From Cryptomeria japonica (taxonomy: Eukaryota > Streptophyta > Pinopsida > Cupressales > Cupressaceae), in the NCBI RefSeq assembly GCF_030272615.1, contig NC_081410.1, forward strand, positions 112,546,433-112,606,432: a DNA stretch of 60,000 bases. The letters are read 5' to 3'. The translations under genes and the position numbers were made by a program. This document shows, piece by piece, positions 35,246 to 45,597 of the stretch; the first letter of the stretch is position 1; the number at the start of each line of letters is the position of its first letter. The notes under the pieces were generated by a model. It ran no database searches. It was not told where the DNA came from and worked only from the letters and a program-made list of their open reading frames with translations.

Positions 35246-36039
35246 TGCAAACACCTAAAATTGTCCTAGCCTAATTAAATAAATATTTTATTTATTTAAT
35301 TATTCTACCTTAAGCCTTCTATTAATTAACTAGATTTTTATTTTTTTAATTAATTCATTAATCCTCTTCTAGCCTTTCCCTATTTAAATAAATATTTTTT
35401 ATTTATTTAAATTATCCTTTCCCCTAAATGAAATAAATATTTATTTATTTAATTGGCCCCACTTCTTCTATTAATTAAATAGATCTTTATTTATTTAATT
35501 AATTTATTAGCTTTTTCCCTCAATGACACTTGACATTCATCTCTTAATTTACCTTTAACCACCTCTCTAATATTTTCCTATTTTCTAAACCTACCCTCTA
35601 ATCCTAACTGACCATTTATTACTACACCTCTTATCCTAGCCCTTCGTTTTTTAAGGTACTCTCTATATAATAGGATCCTTCCATCCTTCTCAATCCCTAA
35701 TGTGATCATAACCCTAACAAACAAATCAATTTTCACGCGACTTTTCATAGTGATCAAGCAATCAAGCAACTACACAACCACAATCCTATTCTTTGTTAAG
35801 CTCTTGTGCACAATACAAATTTGAGAGCAACCATATCAAGCAAGATCAATGGAGATAGGAAGCAATGGATATCAAACCCTACTAAGCATGTGAATGGTAT
35901 AACCTTTCAATATTTTACGTTTTGCATGTTTTAGGTTCTTTATTGGTGTATGGGGGATTTCATTATAGAACTAGGGTTTTATGTGGTTGGATATTGTTTG
36001 GTTTTATAATAGTTTAATATCCCAATTTCACTATATACA
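35246..36039 (+). repeat. Gypsy 3' LTR (794 bp)
   Basis: Partner of 2384-2966 with the undeleted middle part. It starts TGCAAACACCTAAAATTGTC and ends CTATATACA; ATTAG follows. The purine-rich CAAAGAGTCGCAAAA just upstream may be the worn polypurine tract; a cleaner CTCGAGGGGGCATA is about 100 bp farther upstream. Confidence 0.85.
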
Positions 36040-36044
36040 ATTAG

Positions 36045-36124
36045 TTCTTTGCAGCTAATTTATGCTTTGATTTATTTAATTTTGTTGGTTTACCTTTCCG
36101 CTTGCACAACAAGCTTTATTAGAG
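36045..36124 (+). repeat. Element E left LTR, second part, and worn primer site
   Basis: Rest of the E LTR after the gypsy (to 36111), matching 39187-39251 (CTTTGCA(G/A)CTAA, TTAATTTTGT, CTTTCC). AGCTTTATTAGAG at 36112-36124 matches AGTGGTATCAGAG at 9 of 13 positions, the expected place of the primer site. Confidence 0.65.
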
Positions 36125-36173
36125 AAAGTTGATTTGCATGTGATTATATTTGGTGTTTATTTTTCAACATCAA

Positions 36174-36525
36174 ATGGTAAAAGCTTTGAATACCATGTTT
36201 GAGGTGGATAAATTCAATGGGAAGAGTAACTTTGAGCTATGGAAACTCAAGATGTGTGATTTGTTAGTGCAACAAGCATTCCACAAGGCATTGGTAGGAA
36301 AGTCAAAGAAACTTACAAATATGATTGATGAGAACTAGGAGGATTTGGATACAAGAGCTCTTACCACAATATTGTTGTGTTTGGTAGCTGATGTTCTTTT
36401 CAATATTGATGGAGAGGGAATGGTAGTAGACTTATGGAGCAAAATGGAGAATTTTTATATGAAAAAGTCCATGACAAACTAAATCTACTTGAAAAGGCAA
36501 GTATAGTTTATAAATGAAAGAAGAG
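36174..36525 (+). pseudogene. Element E gag, N-terminal part
   Basis: From ATG 36174: VDKFNGKSNFELWKLKMCDL is the typical start of Tnt1-like gag and is closely similar to element D (IEKFNGSNIELWKLKIEDLL). A TAG at 36336 and further stops follow. The zinc knuckle and everything through integrase is absent. Confidence 0.8.
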
Positions 36526-37029
36526 GCTTGAAGGAAATCTAATATAGTCCACACCAAAACAAATGGTGGCAAGTGGTTGGTCTACAAAAGCTATGGAGAA
36601 AGAAGAAGCTTTTGAAGATAAAGATGTGGATGCTCCAAAATATAAATGAAAAGGTGGAAATACCACAAACATCTCTAAGGAGATCTACATAGGTCAGAAA
36701 TTCTCATAAAAGGTATGATGATTATATTTCATTTATTGCTTTAATTTCTAACAATGGGGAACCTAGTTGTTATTCAGATAAAATGGATGGTACTAAAAAT
36801 GCTAAATGGAAAATAGAAATGAAATAAAAAATGTATGCCTTAGAGAAGAATAAAACATGGGACCTAGGACATTAGGGAATTTTTTTGATTGTAAATGGTT
36901 CTACAAATTAAGGAAGGCTTCTTAGATAAAATTGAAAGGAATGTATTGATTTTCATGAAATTTTAAATATCCAATTATTGAACTTGTTTCTATTTAGGTT
37001 GCATTAGCTCTAGTTGCATTACTTGATCT

Positions 37030-37638
37030 TGCTAGAAAAATAGCATCTCAATCTTCCAATAATAAAAGGTTATTATTGATAAATGAGTATGAGGGTTGCA
37101 AGGGGGGTACCCCCTTGAAGGGTTTCGGGGTCGCGTGCCTTGGTAGGGGTTTAGGGGCAACACCCCCAAAAGTTACACTTGATATATAATTTAGCATTGC
37201 AAATCTTGACTATTTATCATTAGGTCATAGATATAACTATGGTTATTTTGTGTGTTTTTCTTGTCCGGGAAGATAACCCTATTTTATGAAGGAATTGTGT
37301 TACATCTATGTATTGTGATACATTCTAAGAGTCTGATAGTTGTTGAGTTTCCTATGGATCTTTGTTGATGATACTCATGTGAAAAGCTTTCTTTGCAAGT
37401 ATATTCTAATTTGTTGTTAATCTTTAAATAATATATTGAGTGGTTTTTGGAGTGTGGGTTTTTTCTCTTGAAAGGGTTTTCCCAACGTAAACCAGTAAAC
37501 CATTGTGTTGTGGTATGCATGCTATTTTTATTAATTTCTCTTATTTTTTATAATTGTTGTAAAGATGTATAAATTTTTGCATAACCCTCCTCTCAAGGTT
37601 ATTGTAGGAATTTTTTTCACTACCTTAACTTCCTTTTA
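37030..37638 (+). mobile_element. Solo LTR F2 in the element E RT (609 bp)
   Basis: It starts TGCTAG and ends CTTCCTTTTA, flanked by GATCT on both sides (37025-37029 and 37639-37643). Removal restores LLDL then ELEKLDVK in E. Reverse-complemented, 37440-37635 matches F1: ACCACAACACA, ACCTTGAGAGGAGG and AAGTTAAG. Its 3' end is TA instead of CA. It contains a GGGTACCCCC palindrome-like stretch at about 37106. Confidence 0.85.
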
Positions 37639-37699
37639 GATCTTGAATTAGAGAAACTAGATGTTAAAATAATAGTTTTACATGGATATTTGGATGAGG

Positions 37700-37700
<1 letters not shown>

Positions 37701-37782
<82 letters not shown>
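37701..37782. repeat. (TG)41 microsatellite
   Basis: An uninterrupted 82-bp TG run inside the former RT frame of element E, right after codons for YLDED. Confidence 0.98.
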
Positions 37783-37783
<1 letters not shown>

Positions 37784-38844
37784 AAGTACTAGAAGGGTTT
37801 TTACAATATTGTAACAAAAAAAATTGTAAACTCAAAATATTATTGTACAACCTAAAGCCATCACCCAAGAAATGGTACAAGAAGTTTGATTTCTTCATGG
37901 TGAGCCAAAACTTTAGAAGAACATGAAAACCATTGTTAAAATTAGCAAGTTAAAGGTTCAATTAGGTAAGGCATTTGATATGAAGGATCTATGAGAAGAA
38001 AAAAAATGGGCATAAAGATAAGGAACATAGTAATAATTGGTTATCACAACAAAAAGGTGGAGAAAAATCTCATAAGATCCAATATGGATAATTTGAAACT
38101 ATTAAATATCTCTTTAACTTCCTATTTTAAGCTTTCTTCAATTTTATGTACTAGTAATAAGGAAGAAAAATATTATATGTATCATGTAGGAAGATTATTG
38201 TATGTAATGGTATGTTCAAGACCAAATATTTCACATGTAACTAATGTTGTTAGTAGATACATGAAAAAACTAGGTAAAGAGCTTAGGCAATAGTGATATG
38301 GATGCTTCAATATCTTAGTGGCATACGTAATTATTGTATCAACTATAATGGTTGCAATGATTCAAATTTTGCAGGTTATTTGGACAAAATGGAGTCTACT
38401 TCGAGTTGTGTCTTTACTCTTGTAAGGGGACCTATTTGTTGGATGTCAAATCTTCAATAAATAGTTTCTTTTCCCACTACTAAGGCAAAGTATATGGTTG
38501 TCTCACATTCATGTAAAGAGATCATTTGGTAAAGGGTATATTGGGTGAGCTTGGAAAAGTCCAGGAAAAAGATTATTATTTGTGATATTTAAAGTGCCAT
38601 CTATTTGGCTAAAAATCCAACTTATCATTGTAGGACCAAGCATATTGACATTGAATACTATTTTGTAATACTAGTTATTGGTGGAGGTGGAGTAACTCTT
38701 GAGAAATTTCATACACTAGATAACTATGCATATATGCTAACTAAACGAGTAATGATAGAGAAGTTTAGGTGGAGTTTGGCTTCTCTTGGATTAAGGTGAT
38801 GAATGAGCATGGGTAAGTATCACATAAATAGTTGTCAAGGTGGA

Positions 38845-39251
38845 TATTTTTGGATAATGACAACAATTACATTAAGAAAAATAAATTTATATTATCTTTT
38901 GAAGAAAAATTACTATTTTCCCTAAGCTTGATAATATCATACTTTATTTAAATCGATTTTTATAAGCCTGACAGTGTTTGTTATCTTGAATATATTCTAT
39001 ATAATTATGGTGCCTTGAAGGAAAATAAATTTTAATAGTGTCATATATAAAGATTGCAATTATTTTCTCTAAGCAATAAGAATATTGATACCTTACACTA
39101 TGGATGTTTCCTCAACATATTGTCAAAGTTTTACCATTTAAATTCATGTCTTGTCTATTATTACATTTTATTTTCTCTGCTATTTCTTTGCAACTAAATT
39201 ATGTTGGAATAGTAATTAATTTTGTGGGGTTACGTTTCCACTTTCACAATA
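38845..39251 (+). repeat. Element E right LTR (407 bp)
   Basis: Preceded by AAGGTGGA, the Tnt1-type polypurine tract. It starts TATTTTTGGATAATGAC (TG decayed to TA) and ends CACAATA. It matches 2044-2383 plus 36045-36111. Confidence 0.7.
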
Positions 39252-40825
39252 TTCTTGAGATTGAAAGTGTATATTTGGCATTTTTTCCTTTTACTTTTGT
39301 ATTCATGTGAGTACTTTCAATTAGAGAATTTTGGTATGTCTCAATTCAATGGAGGTTATAAAAAAGAACCTCATCGTAACATCAACTCATTGCACTAACG
39401 AGAATAATTTAAATTTGCAAGCACAATAGTACAACGGAGTCACAAACCCTATAAACACACCAACCTAGCGAGGGTTTCAAACAAGAAGTCAATGGATTGA
39501 ATGTCAATGAATTTCAACATGAAGATTCAAACTTACAATCACAATGGATCAAAAAGGTGGCATGTCCCTTTTTTTCTAAAAATAGTAAGTTGCCATTATC
39601 CCAAAATAGTAAGTCGGGCTGAGAAGACAATTCAAGTAAAATAATATTGATTTAATATCTTATTTATTTTGATGAAAAACACATTTCTCAAGTAAATAAA
39701 TATTAAATTAATTTCCTCAAATGGTGGGCATTGGTTTTTGTAAGTTTTCTTGGTATTTTGGGTATTTTTGGCATCTAGTGGATTTGTAACAATCATGACA
39801 ACTCATTGATTTCTTTTGGCAATTTCTTATGGCAGTTGTCATAAAATGATCATTTTCCTTGCATGCAAGATTTATCCCAATCTTGGTGTTTATATTTGGG
39901 TACCCATTTTGGTTTTGCATGAAGTTAAATTGTAAAAATAATTTCATTTTAGGGATATTCATGATTTCTTCTTTGACAAAGTTTTGGCTTATTGTCTCTT
40001 CAATGGTTGATAAACCAATGGAGAAGGAGATCCTTGAGTAGTATTTTCAAGAATTTATAGAGTGATCTAAGGTCAAGTGACTAAGCATTGTTAAGATTAA
40101 TATACTCAAAGGTTACCTGTGGATAGAAGATTGGTAATTGTGTTTGTGGTTTTCAATGTTTTCTAGAATTTTGGTTTGTAGGTGTTGATAGAGTAGTTTA
40201 TAATGCATGTTCAGATATTTTGTATTGAAAAATTTTATGTATGGTGTGATCACATAAAATTTATTTATTTTTTTCTATATTTTCCTTTATTCATGAATCA
40301 AATCAATTTGGTTCAATTTTTGGAAGGGTTTTATTGAGCTTTTGTACATTTCAGGCTTATCAAGTGTATCAAATTTGAAATTTTTGTATGCGGACTTTTT
40401 TGGAAATAAATATTGATGAATATATGGTTAATTACAATAATATTCCATACAAGTGGTTTTATTTTATGTTATTTATATGTATTTTCATTTTGGTGAAGTT
40501 TCAATGTGATTTGGCCAATAGATTATCAAATCGGGTGCATAGTTTGTAAGGATCTTGTTAAGTCTTTGTGGGAATTTTAGTTTATTTAAAAAAATTAATT
40601 TCATGAGGAATTTGGAATGATAAATAAATTTCCTTTTATGTCTCTTTCTACAAATTTGAGTAAATTTCAAATTTATTTAATTCGGGACATTACAATGGTA
40701 TTAGAGTTGTGAGAGTGTTAGTGTGCAAAGTTCTGAGTTGTAAATCATAGTTCCAATATTTGTTACATAATTTAAAAAATGATATTTTAGTATCCAAAAT
40801 ATCTTGTTAGTATGATGATTTTTTT
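39252..40825 (+). other. AT-rich sequence ending in an LTR-end/primer-site remnant
   Basis: No gene seen. At 40684-40706 GGGACATTACA is directly followed by ATGGTATTAGAG, which looks like an LTR 3' end and a tRNA-Met primer site with one C to T change. The left end of that LTR was not found. Confidence 0.45.
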
Positions 40826-41640
40826 ATGAAATCAATAAGTACTAAGGCCTCCTACATTAAGGCTATGAAAGGTCATGACCTTGTCTTCTCAACAATGTTT
40901 TCCTATTCTTGGAAAGATAGGTTAGTCATTGTCAGGGGCCTCTATTACAATGATACTATTGAGCTCATATCGGTTACAACTGGCCTTCCCCTCAAAGTCA
41001 TCAATTTCCCTAGGAAGCCCAAAGTAAATTACTAAGAAGACATGAACATATTCTTGAAGAGTGGGGAAAATATTAATCAGCTACAAAATGGGTTTAATCA
41101 TGAGGACCTCCTAGGGATTTGGAAGAATATCATTGAGATTTTTATTAGGTATGCCACATTAGAAGGTTGCTCCAAAATATTTCATTCTTATCTTTTTTTA
41201 ATGCTTAATCATAATGTGAAGATTAATTTTGTATTTTAGATTCATTCTCTATTAGAGCAGTCTATGAAAGTGGTCCTAGCTAATGGCAAATTTGTTTCCC
41301 TTCACTAGAGATTAATTTATCACCTTTATTGGTTCAATTCAACCCTCATCCCAACTCTCTCCTCTCAGCCACACATTACCAACCCTTCACTCCTTACTGT
41401 GAGAAATCACCCTTATTGCAATATTAAGAATTATGGAAACCATTTCATCTTTGATGTAAACAACCCTCAAATTTGGGAAAAGGATTCCCATACCAATCCC
41501 CTAAGCTCTGCTAAAGAAAAGGACATGGACACTAATTCCCCTATCTCTTCTAAAAACAAAAGCATCTCTTTTGAGGACCCCCCTACAATTTATTGGATGA
41601 TGACTCCTAGTCCACCTAGTCCCTTCCTTTGAAGACTCCC
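40826..41640 (+). pseudogene. Decayed protein of unknown family after a primer-site remnant
   Basis: About 120 bp after the primer-site remnant a frame reads YIKAMKGHDLVFSTMFSYSW, ..ELISVTTGLPLKVINF, then after stops GFNHEDLLGIWKNIIEIFIR, HSYLFLMLNHNVKINFVF and a Ser/Pro-rich tail. Stops at 41033, 41237 and 41307 break it. The block W-x-D-x(9-15)-(V/I)-x-V-T-T/G-L-P resembles element C ORF2, but the likeness is short. I do not recognise a named domain. Confidence 0.45.
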
Positions 41641-43500
41641 TTGCTAATTGTGTGCCCTCCCACAACACATATGTTGGTCACCCTCCCTCTCTTCAAATGG
41701 AGTAAACTTCTATTGTTGGTTATATCAACCACCTAAGTTTTGAAAACCCTCCACTTGCAGACTTTGAAAGGATCTCTTTAAGGTGAATGAACTATGCAAA
41801 TCCTACAACCTCCAAAAAGATATCATCGAATGGCAGCTTGCTTAGTTGCACATGACCAAGAAAAAGATCCACAAACTAGAGTCCATGTAGCCCTATCTAA
41901 GGTTTTGTATTGGCCTACTGAGATGGTGGATGAGGAGAAGGGATACTTGTCACCATTGATAAGTGGGTTGTGTTCGTAAAATATGTGATCATATCAAGTA
42001 GGTAGCTAGTTTGATGGAGGACTGCAAGAAGAAGGAATAGGTGGTTGGTAATCTCCAATCCAACCAAAAAAAACATTTAACAATATACAAGAAATCATTG
42101 TTTAATGGAAGGATATGATCAATAACACAATGATATCTCTTTAGGTTTTTCCATAGGAATTAAAGATAATGAAGGCTAAGTATAAAAATGAAGATATTGT
42201 TATTGTTTCCCCTTCTACCTCCAACAATAAAGGAAAGGTCAAAGAGAACACTTTGCCTAACAACACTTCCATCCTGAAGGATAGAACTATTAGAGTTCCT
42301 AAAGAACTATCTTTGAGGACAAGTTGGAGATCTTAAAAGAGTGGTTACTCATCAAGGTTATGGGTGATCAATAGCTAGTCTTTTAGTTTTGGTTCATCTT
42401 TTATTGGTCACATTTAGGTTTCTCTTGTTGTTGCTATTTTAGCTTAGTTTTATTCATGTTTTTTATATCTCACCCCTTGTGGGACTCCTCTCTATCACCT
42501 TAATAGCTATTTTGTTATGGGTTTGGGCCCTTCCAGCTTTATCTAATCAAAACATTTCAATTAGAGACCAAACCAAAATCAACCACAAAGAAACCCTTGG
42601 TACAGGGGTAGATTTTGATTTTACCTCTTATAATAGGTGTCCATTACTTAGAAATCCACTGTTTTACATCAGCAAGCAAAGGCGAGTATCTATAAAATCT
42701 ACAAATCAAGTTCTTATGAGAGAATATGTTAGTTATAAATATAAAATGCAAGTATTATTTAATTATAAATATTATAATTATAATAAATATATAGTAATTA
42801 TAATATGTTACATTTATTTAATATTATATACTATAATATATTATTGATTTTTTCTAAATTAAAATATTTTTTACTTTTTAAATTAAAATACATTTAGATT
42901 ATCAAGTAGGTGGTGTTTTCACAATGTAAAATTATATGTGATGTTTTATTAGGACAAATAGTTGTCATTGGCTCATATTCCATGAGTACAAATGACATCA
43001 TTAGCACTTATTATATCTAGGTGATGCTCATAAGAGTGAATCATTGTGAATTATTATGAGGCCATTGATCCTAACACTATCCCAACTCAAGTATACTTAA
43101 AAATGTGGTTCCCCCCAAGATTAAGTTTGGGTAAAAGCACAATGTTGTGTCACACTTTTATAAAGGCACCGGCCAACAAAACTAAAACTATATTACTTCA
43201 ACCGCAGAAAAGTGACATTTCTAAATTGAATTTTGAAATGATGTAAACTGACCAAATGTAGAAATATTAATGAAATTTATGTCTATTATTATTTAAATTT
43301 TTTAGGAAAAAAATTGATATTTTTTTAATAATTTCAAAGACAAATTTTTCATTGCTGAAAAATGTTGAAAATCAGGGGTTCTAGTGGGTGCACACAAGAA
43401 AATGAAAATGGACTTACTTTTTTCTGATTTTTTTTTCCAAGTAGAGAACATATATATGCAGTGTTAAATAAATAAAAAATTAAATTTTGATGTATATGTA
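41641..43500. other. Degraded sequence, no gene seen
   Basis: Fragments of Lys-rich reading frame (DLFKVNELCKSYNLQKDIIE at about 41775 with a stop soon after) may continue the unknown protein before it. 42719-42900 is almost pure AT with ATTATAAT-type words. Nothing else identifiable. Confidence 0.4.
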
Positions 43501-44370
43501 GTGTCATAAAATTGCGACCCTAGCAATTTTTGACTGCATTAGGGTCCTCATGCACGCAAGTTCAAATCCTCTAGCCTGATCGGAGACCGGAGATTGGTCA
43601 ACCCTCAAAAACAGCTTCTTTCCTGGTCTCTGCATCACCTCGTCCGCACTCTGCCCTGGAGAAAGGGATAGGACAGGGGTGTGGTGCCCCTATCCCTGCC
43701 TTATTTTGGGGCATGACCCTTCCTAGGGTTCATTGTTGGTTGTGCATTGGGTGGGAAACTCCCCCGATGTCGGCATGTGACGAAAATCAAATCCACTAAC
43801 ATGTATTTAAGGGGCATTCGTCCTCTCATTTTCATAAGTTAAAGTTGGATAAGTGGAAGTTGCATAAGTGATCGAGCATTCAAGAGCATTCAAGCATTCA
43901 AGCATTCTTTTCCAGCATTGAGCATTCTAAAGTCTCCCTTCAAGGCTAGGAGTTGCATTCAAGTCAAGGATTCAACCATTGAAGAGGAGATTGATTTCAA
44001 CATTCAATTCCACACAAGCACTTCTATCAACATTGCTATCACAACCTCCCTTGAGGTGATTTACAATTTAGTCTTTCATTTACAGCTACTTGCAAGTACT
44101 TTCTTTCATTACTTGGTTAATTCCAAAACTGGGGTTTAACCTAAAGGCAAACCCCCAATCCCAACCCCTTTTCCTCTCTTTTCTGTGTGTAGGTTGTAGG
44201 TGTGTGGCTCTACTTTCAGATTCATGCTCCATTTGTAGAGGCAGAAAAACCCTTTTCGTTTCACGGATTCTTTGGAGGACCGTGTGCATTCCCACCACGG
44301 TCCAGGCAACTTTTCCTCAAATTCGCAGAGCAACTTCGTCTCGACATATTACTGCCAAATGTTGATGCAT
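43501..44370 (+). repeat. LTR-like region, possibly gypsy solo LTR
   Basis: It starts TGTCATAAAATTGCGACCC, with much higher GC than its left flank. A TATA-like TATTTAAG at 43804 is followed by a 5'-UTR-like sequence with repeated GCATTCAA words (43878-43930). Structure (TG start, U3, TATA, transcript-like part) suggests an LTR, but no partner copy or target duplication was found and the right end is a guess. Confidence 0.35.
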
Positions 44371-44767
44371 AGCTTCATCCCATGCTCTGATCTCAAGTTA
44401 TAATCAGTTTTTGTCACTTTTGCACCACATAATTCAATCAATTCTTTTCCATTTTATATAAGGAAGAGGGGATCAACTTATCATTCCCATTTCATTCAAA
44501 ATTCAATATTCATCTCTGAAGGTTGAATCTAGTGAATTCTCCTCTCCTCTTCCAAATGTAACATGGTGAAAAGTATTTGAAAGGTAATCAATAGTGAAAC
44601 TCTCATCTCTCCTTGGAGGGAAAAGGTAGTTTTCCTCTTGATCTATCATTTACCATTTTTCAAAATTATAGTATATTTTTCTCGTTATAATATTTTGAAG
44701 TCCAACATAGCTAAATTTGACAGTTTTTGGTCAGCACCACCTGTTGACTAGTAAATTTATCATTAAC

Positions 44768-45010
44768 CAAAAACAAAAAATACCCTTTTCGAGAAGATTC
44801 TCTCATCTAGTGAAAAAAATATTTTTTTAATTTTTTTAATTTTATTCAATATTTATTTTATAATTTCGAATCAGCCTCTTATTTTACTTTTAAAAGCTCC
44901 TCATAATGTTTAATTAATAAAAAATATTCAAAATTATCAAAATAGTAAAAAAAAAATTTATGACCGGATTCGTGACTTCGAGATCTGCAAAAGGGTATTT
45001 TTTGTTTTTT
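44768..45010. repeat. Inverted repeat with 22-bp arms
   Basis: CAAAAACAAAAAATACCCTTTT at 44768-44789 is repeated in reverse complement at about 44989-45010. The roughly 200-bp loop is AT-rich. It could be a small foldback element or part of a lost LTR. Confidence 0.7.
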
Positions 45011-45113
45011 GAAAAAAAAAATCAAATTGATAAAAAAAATTAGCCAGAAATTGAATCTAGCAAAAATGAACAAAAAATGAACTTTTTGGTGCCACATGGC
45101 AAGCCACATAGGA

Positions 45114-45283
45114 TAGTTCGGTCGAACTACCCTTAGTTTCAACATTTCAAAAAAAATTGATTTTTTTCTTATGGTGGCTTTTCAACTAAGGGAGTTCGGT
45201 CGAACTCCTAGTGCCATTTCAGTGCCACAAAGGCGCCACACAGCCGAGGAGTAGTCCAGCCAAACTGAGTTTAGCTGGACTAC
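45114..45283. repeat. Three consecutive hairpins
   Basis: TAGTTCG-gt-CGAACTA (45114-45129), GGAGTTCG-gt-CGAACTCC (45191-45208) and a larger stem GTAGTCCAGC...GCTGGACTAC (45251-45283) with inner AAAC-tga-GTTT pairing. The first two share the core GTTCGGTCGAAC. Confidence 0.85.
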
Positions 45284-45597
45284 CCTCCATTGGCCCAAAG
45301 TGTGACACAGCTCCATGCTTTTGCCCGTTTGCTTAGCTTGCTACCCCATTTGCAAAACCTTTAAAAAATAATGTCTTGTGAACCTTGTATTATAAAGCTC
45401 CTTATCTTATCCACTATCAAGTGGGTGGAGCTTTATATGTAAGTCCAACCCTTTGAGTTGAATTCCCAAGGAAAATCCAACCCTAAAAGTCGGAAATGCT
45501 CAAAGTAGATAATAATGTGAGTGTTTTATAACACTCACATTTTTAAGAAGTGAAAATTCCTCTCATTCCCTTCCCATCTCTCTCTACCTCATTATAT

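Larger units (their letters stand above)
2384..36039 (+). mobile_element. Tat-lineage Ty3/gypsy retrotransposon with nested insertions
   Basis: LTRs at 2384-2966 and 35246-36039 both open with (A)ACAC(T/C)TAAAATTGTCCTAGC and end in TATACA, flanked by GTTAG (2379-2383) and ATTAG (36040-36044), a 5-bp duplication with one transition. Internal order on the plus strand is gag, aspartic protease, G-patch, RT, RNase H, second (archaeal-like) RNase H and integrase. The order with integrase last, and the two RNase H domains, are known marks of the Tat group of plant gypsy elements. The body is broken by element A (7073-21759), element C (25041-28699), solo LTR F1 (30144-31035) and solo LTR G (about 32616-33556). 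Without these it is about 13 kb. Stops and frameshifts occur in every domain, so it is dead. Confidence 0.88.
36640..38799 (+). pseudogene. Element E RT and RNase H, interrupted by F2
   Basis: After the internal deletion the sequence resumes at RRST*VRNSHKRYDDYISF, just upstream of RT. The RT frame reaches LVALLDL (37029), is cut by F2, and resumes ELEKLDVKIIVLHGYLDED at about 37644. A (TG)41 run sits directly after this. MVSQNF.RT is followed at once by KISKLKVQLGKAFDMKDL, so about 75 bp with the YVDD box are deleted. Later parts keep MYHVGRLLYVMVCSRPNISH, TTKAKYMVVSHSCKEIIW and LAKNPTYHCRTKHIDIEYYF, the Tnt1-like RNase H, ending near 38799. Confidence 0.8.
2044..39251 (+). mobile_element. 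Element E: old Tnt1/Tork-like Ty1/copia element, internally deleted and carrying nested insertions
   Basis: This outermost element is recognised from its two LTR copies. The left LTR (2044-2383 plus 36045-36111, interrupted by the gypsy element) matches the right LTR (38845-39251): both contain ATAATGACAACAATT, CATATTGTCAA, TTTTACCA and CTTTCC(G/A)CTT at the same spacing, and the summed lengths are both 407 bp. A worn primer site (36112-36124) is followed by a gag start and then directly by RT/RNase H sequence. Protease, integrase and the YVDD box are missing, so two or more internal deletions occurred. I found no convincing target duplication. Without its insertions it would be only about 3 kb. 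Confidence 0.72.

Noticed and set aside
37620-37898. Poly(Thr-His) or (Cys-Val) protein
   Set aside because: A translation of the (TG)41 microsatellite.
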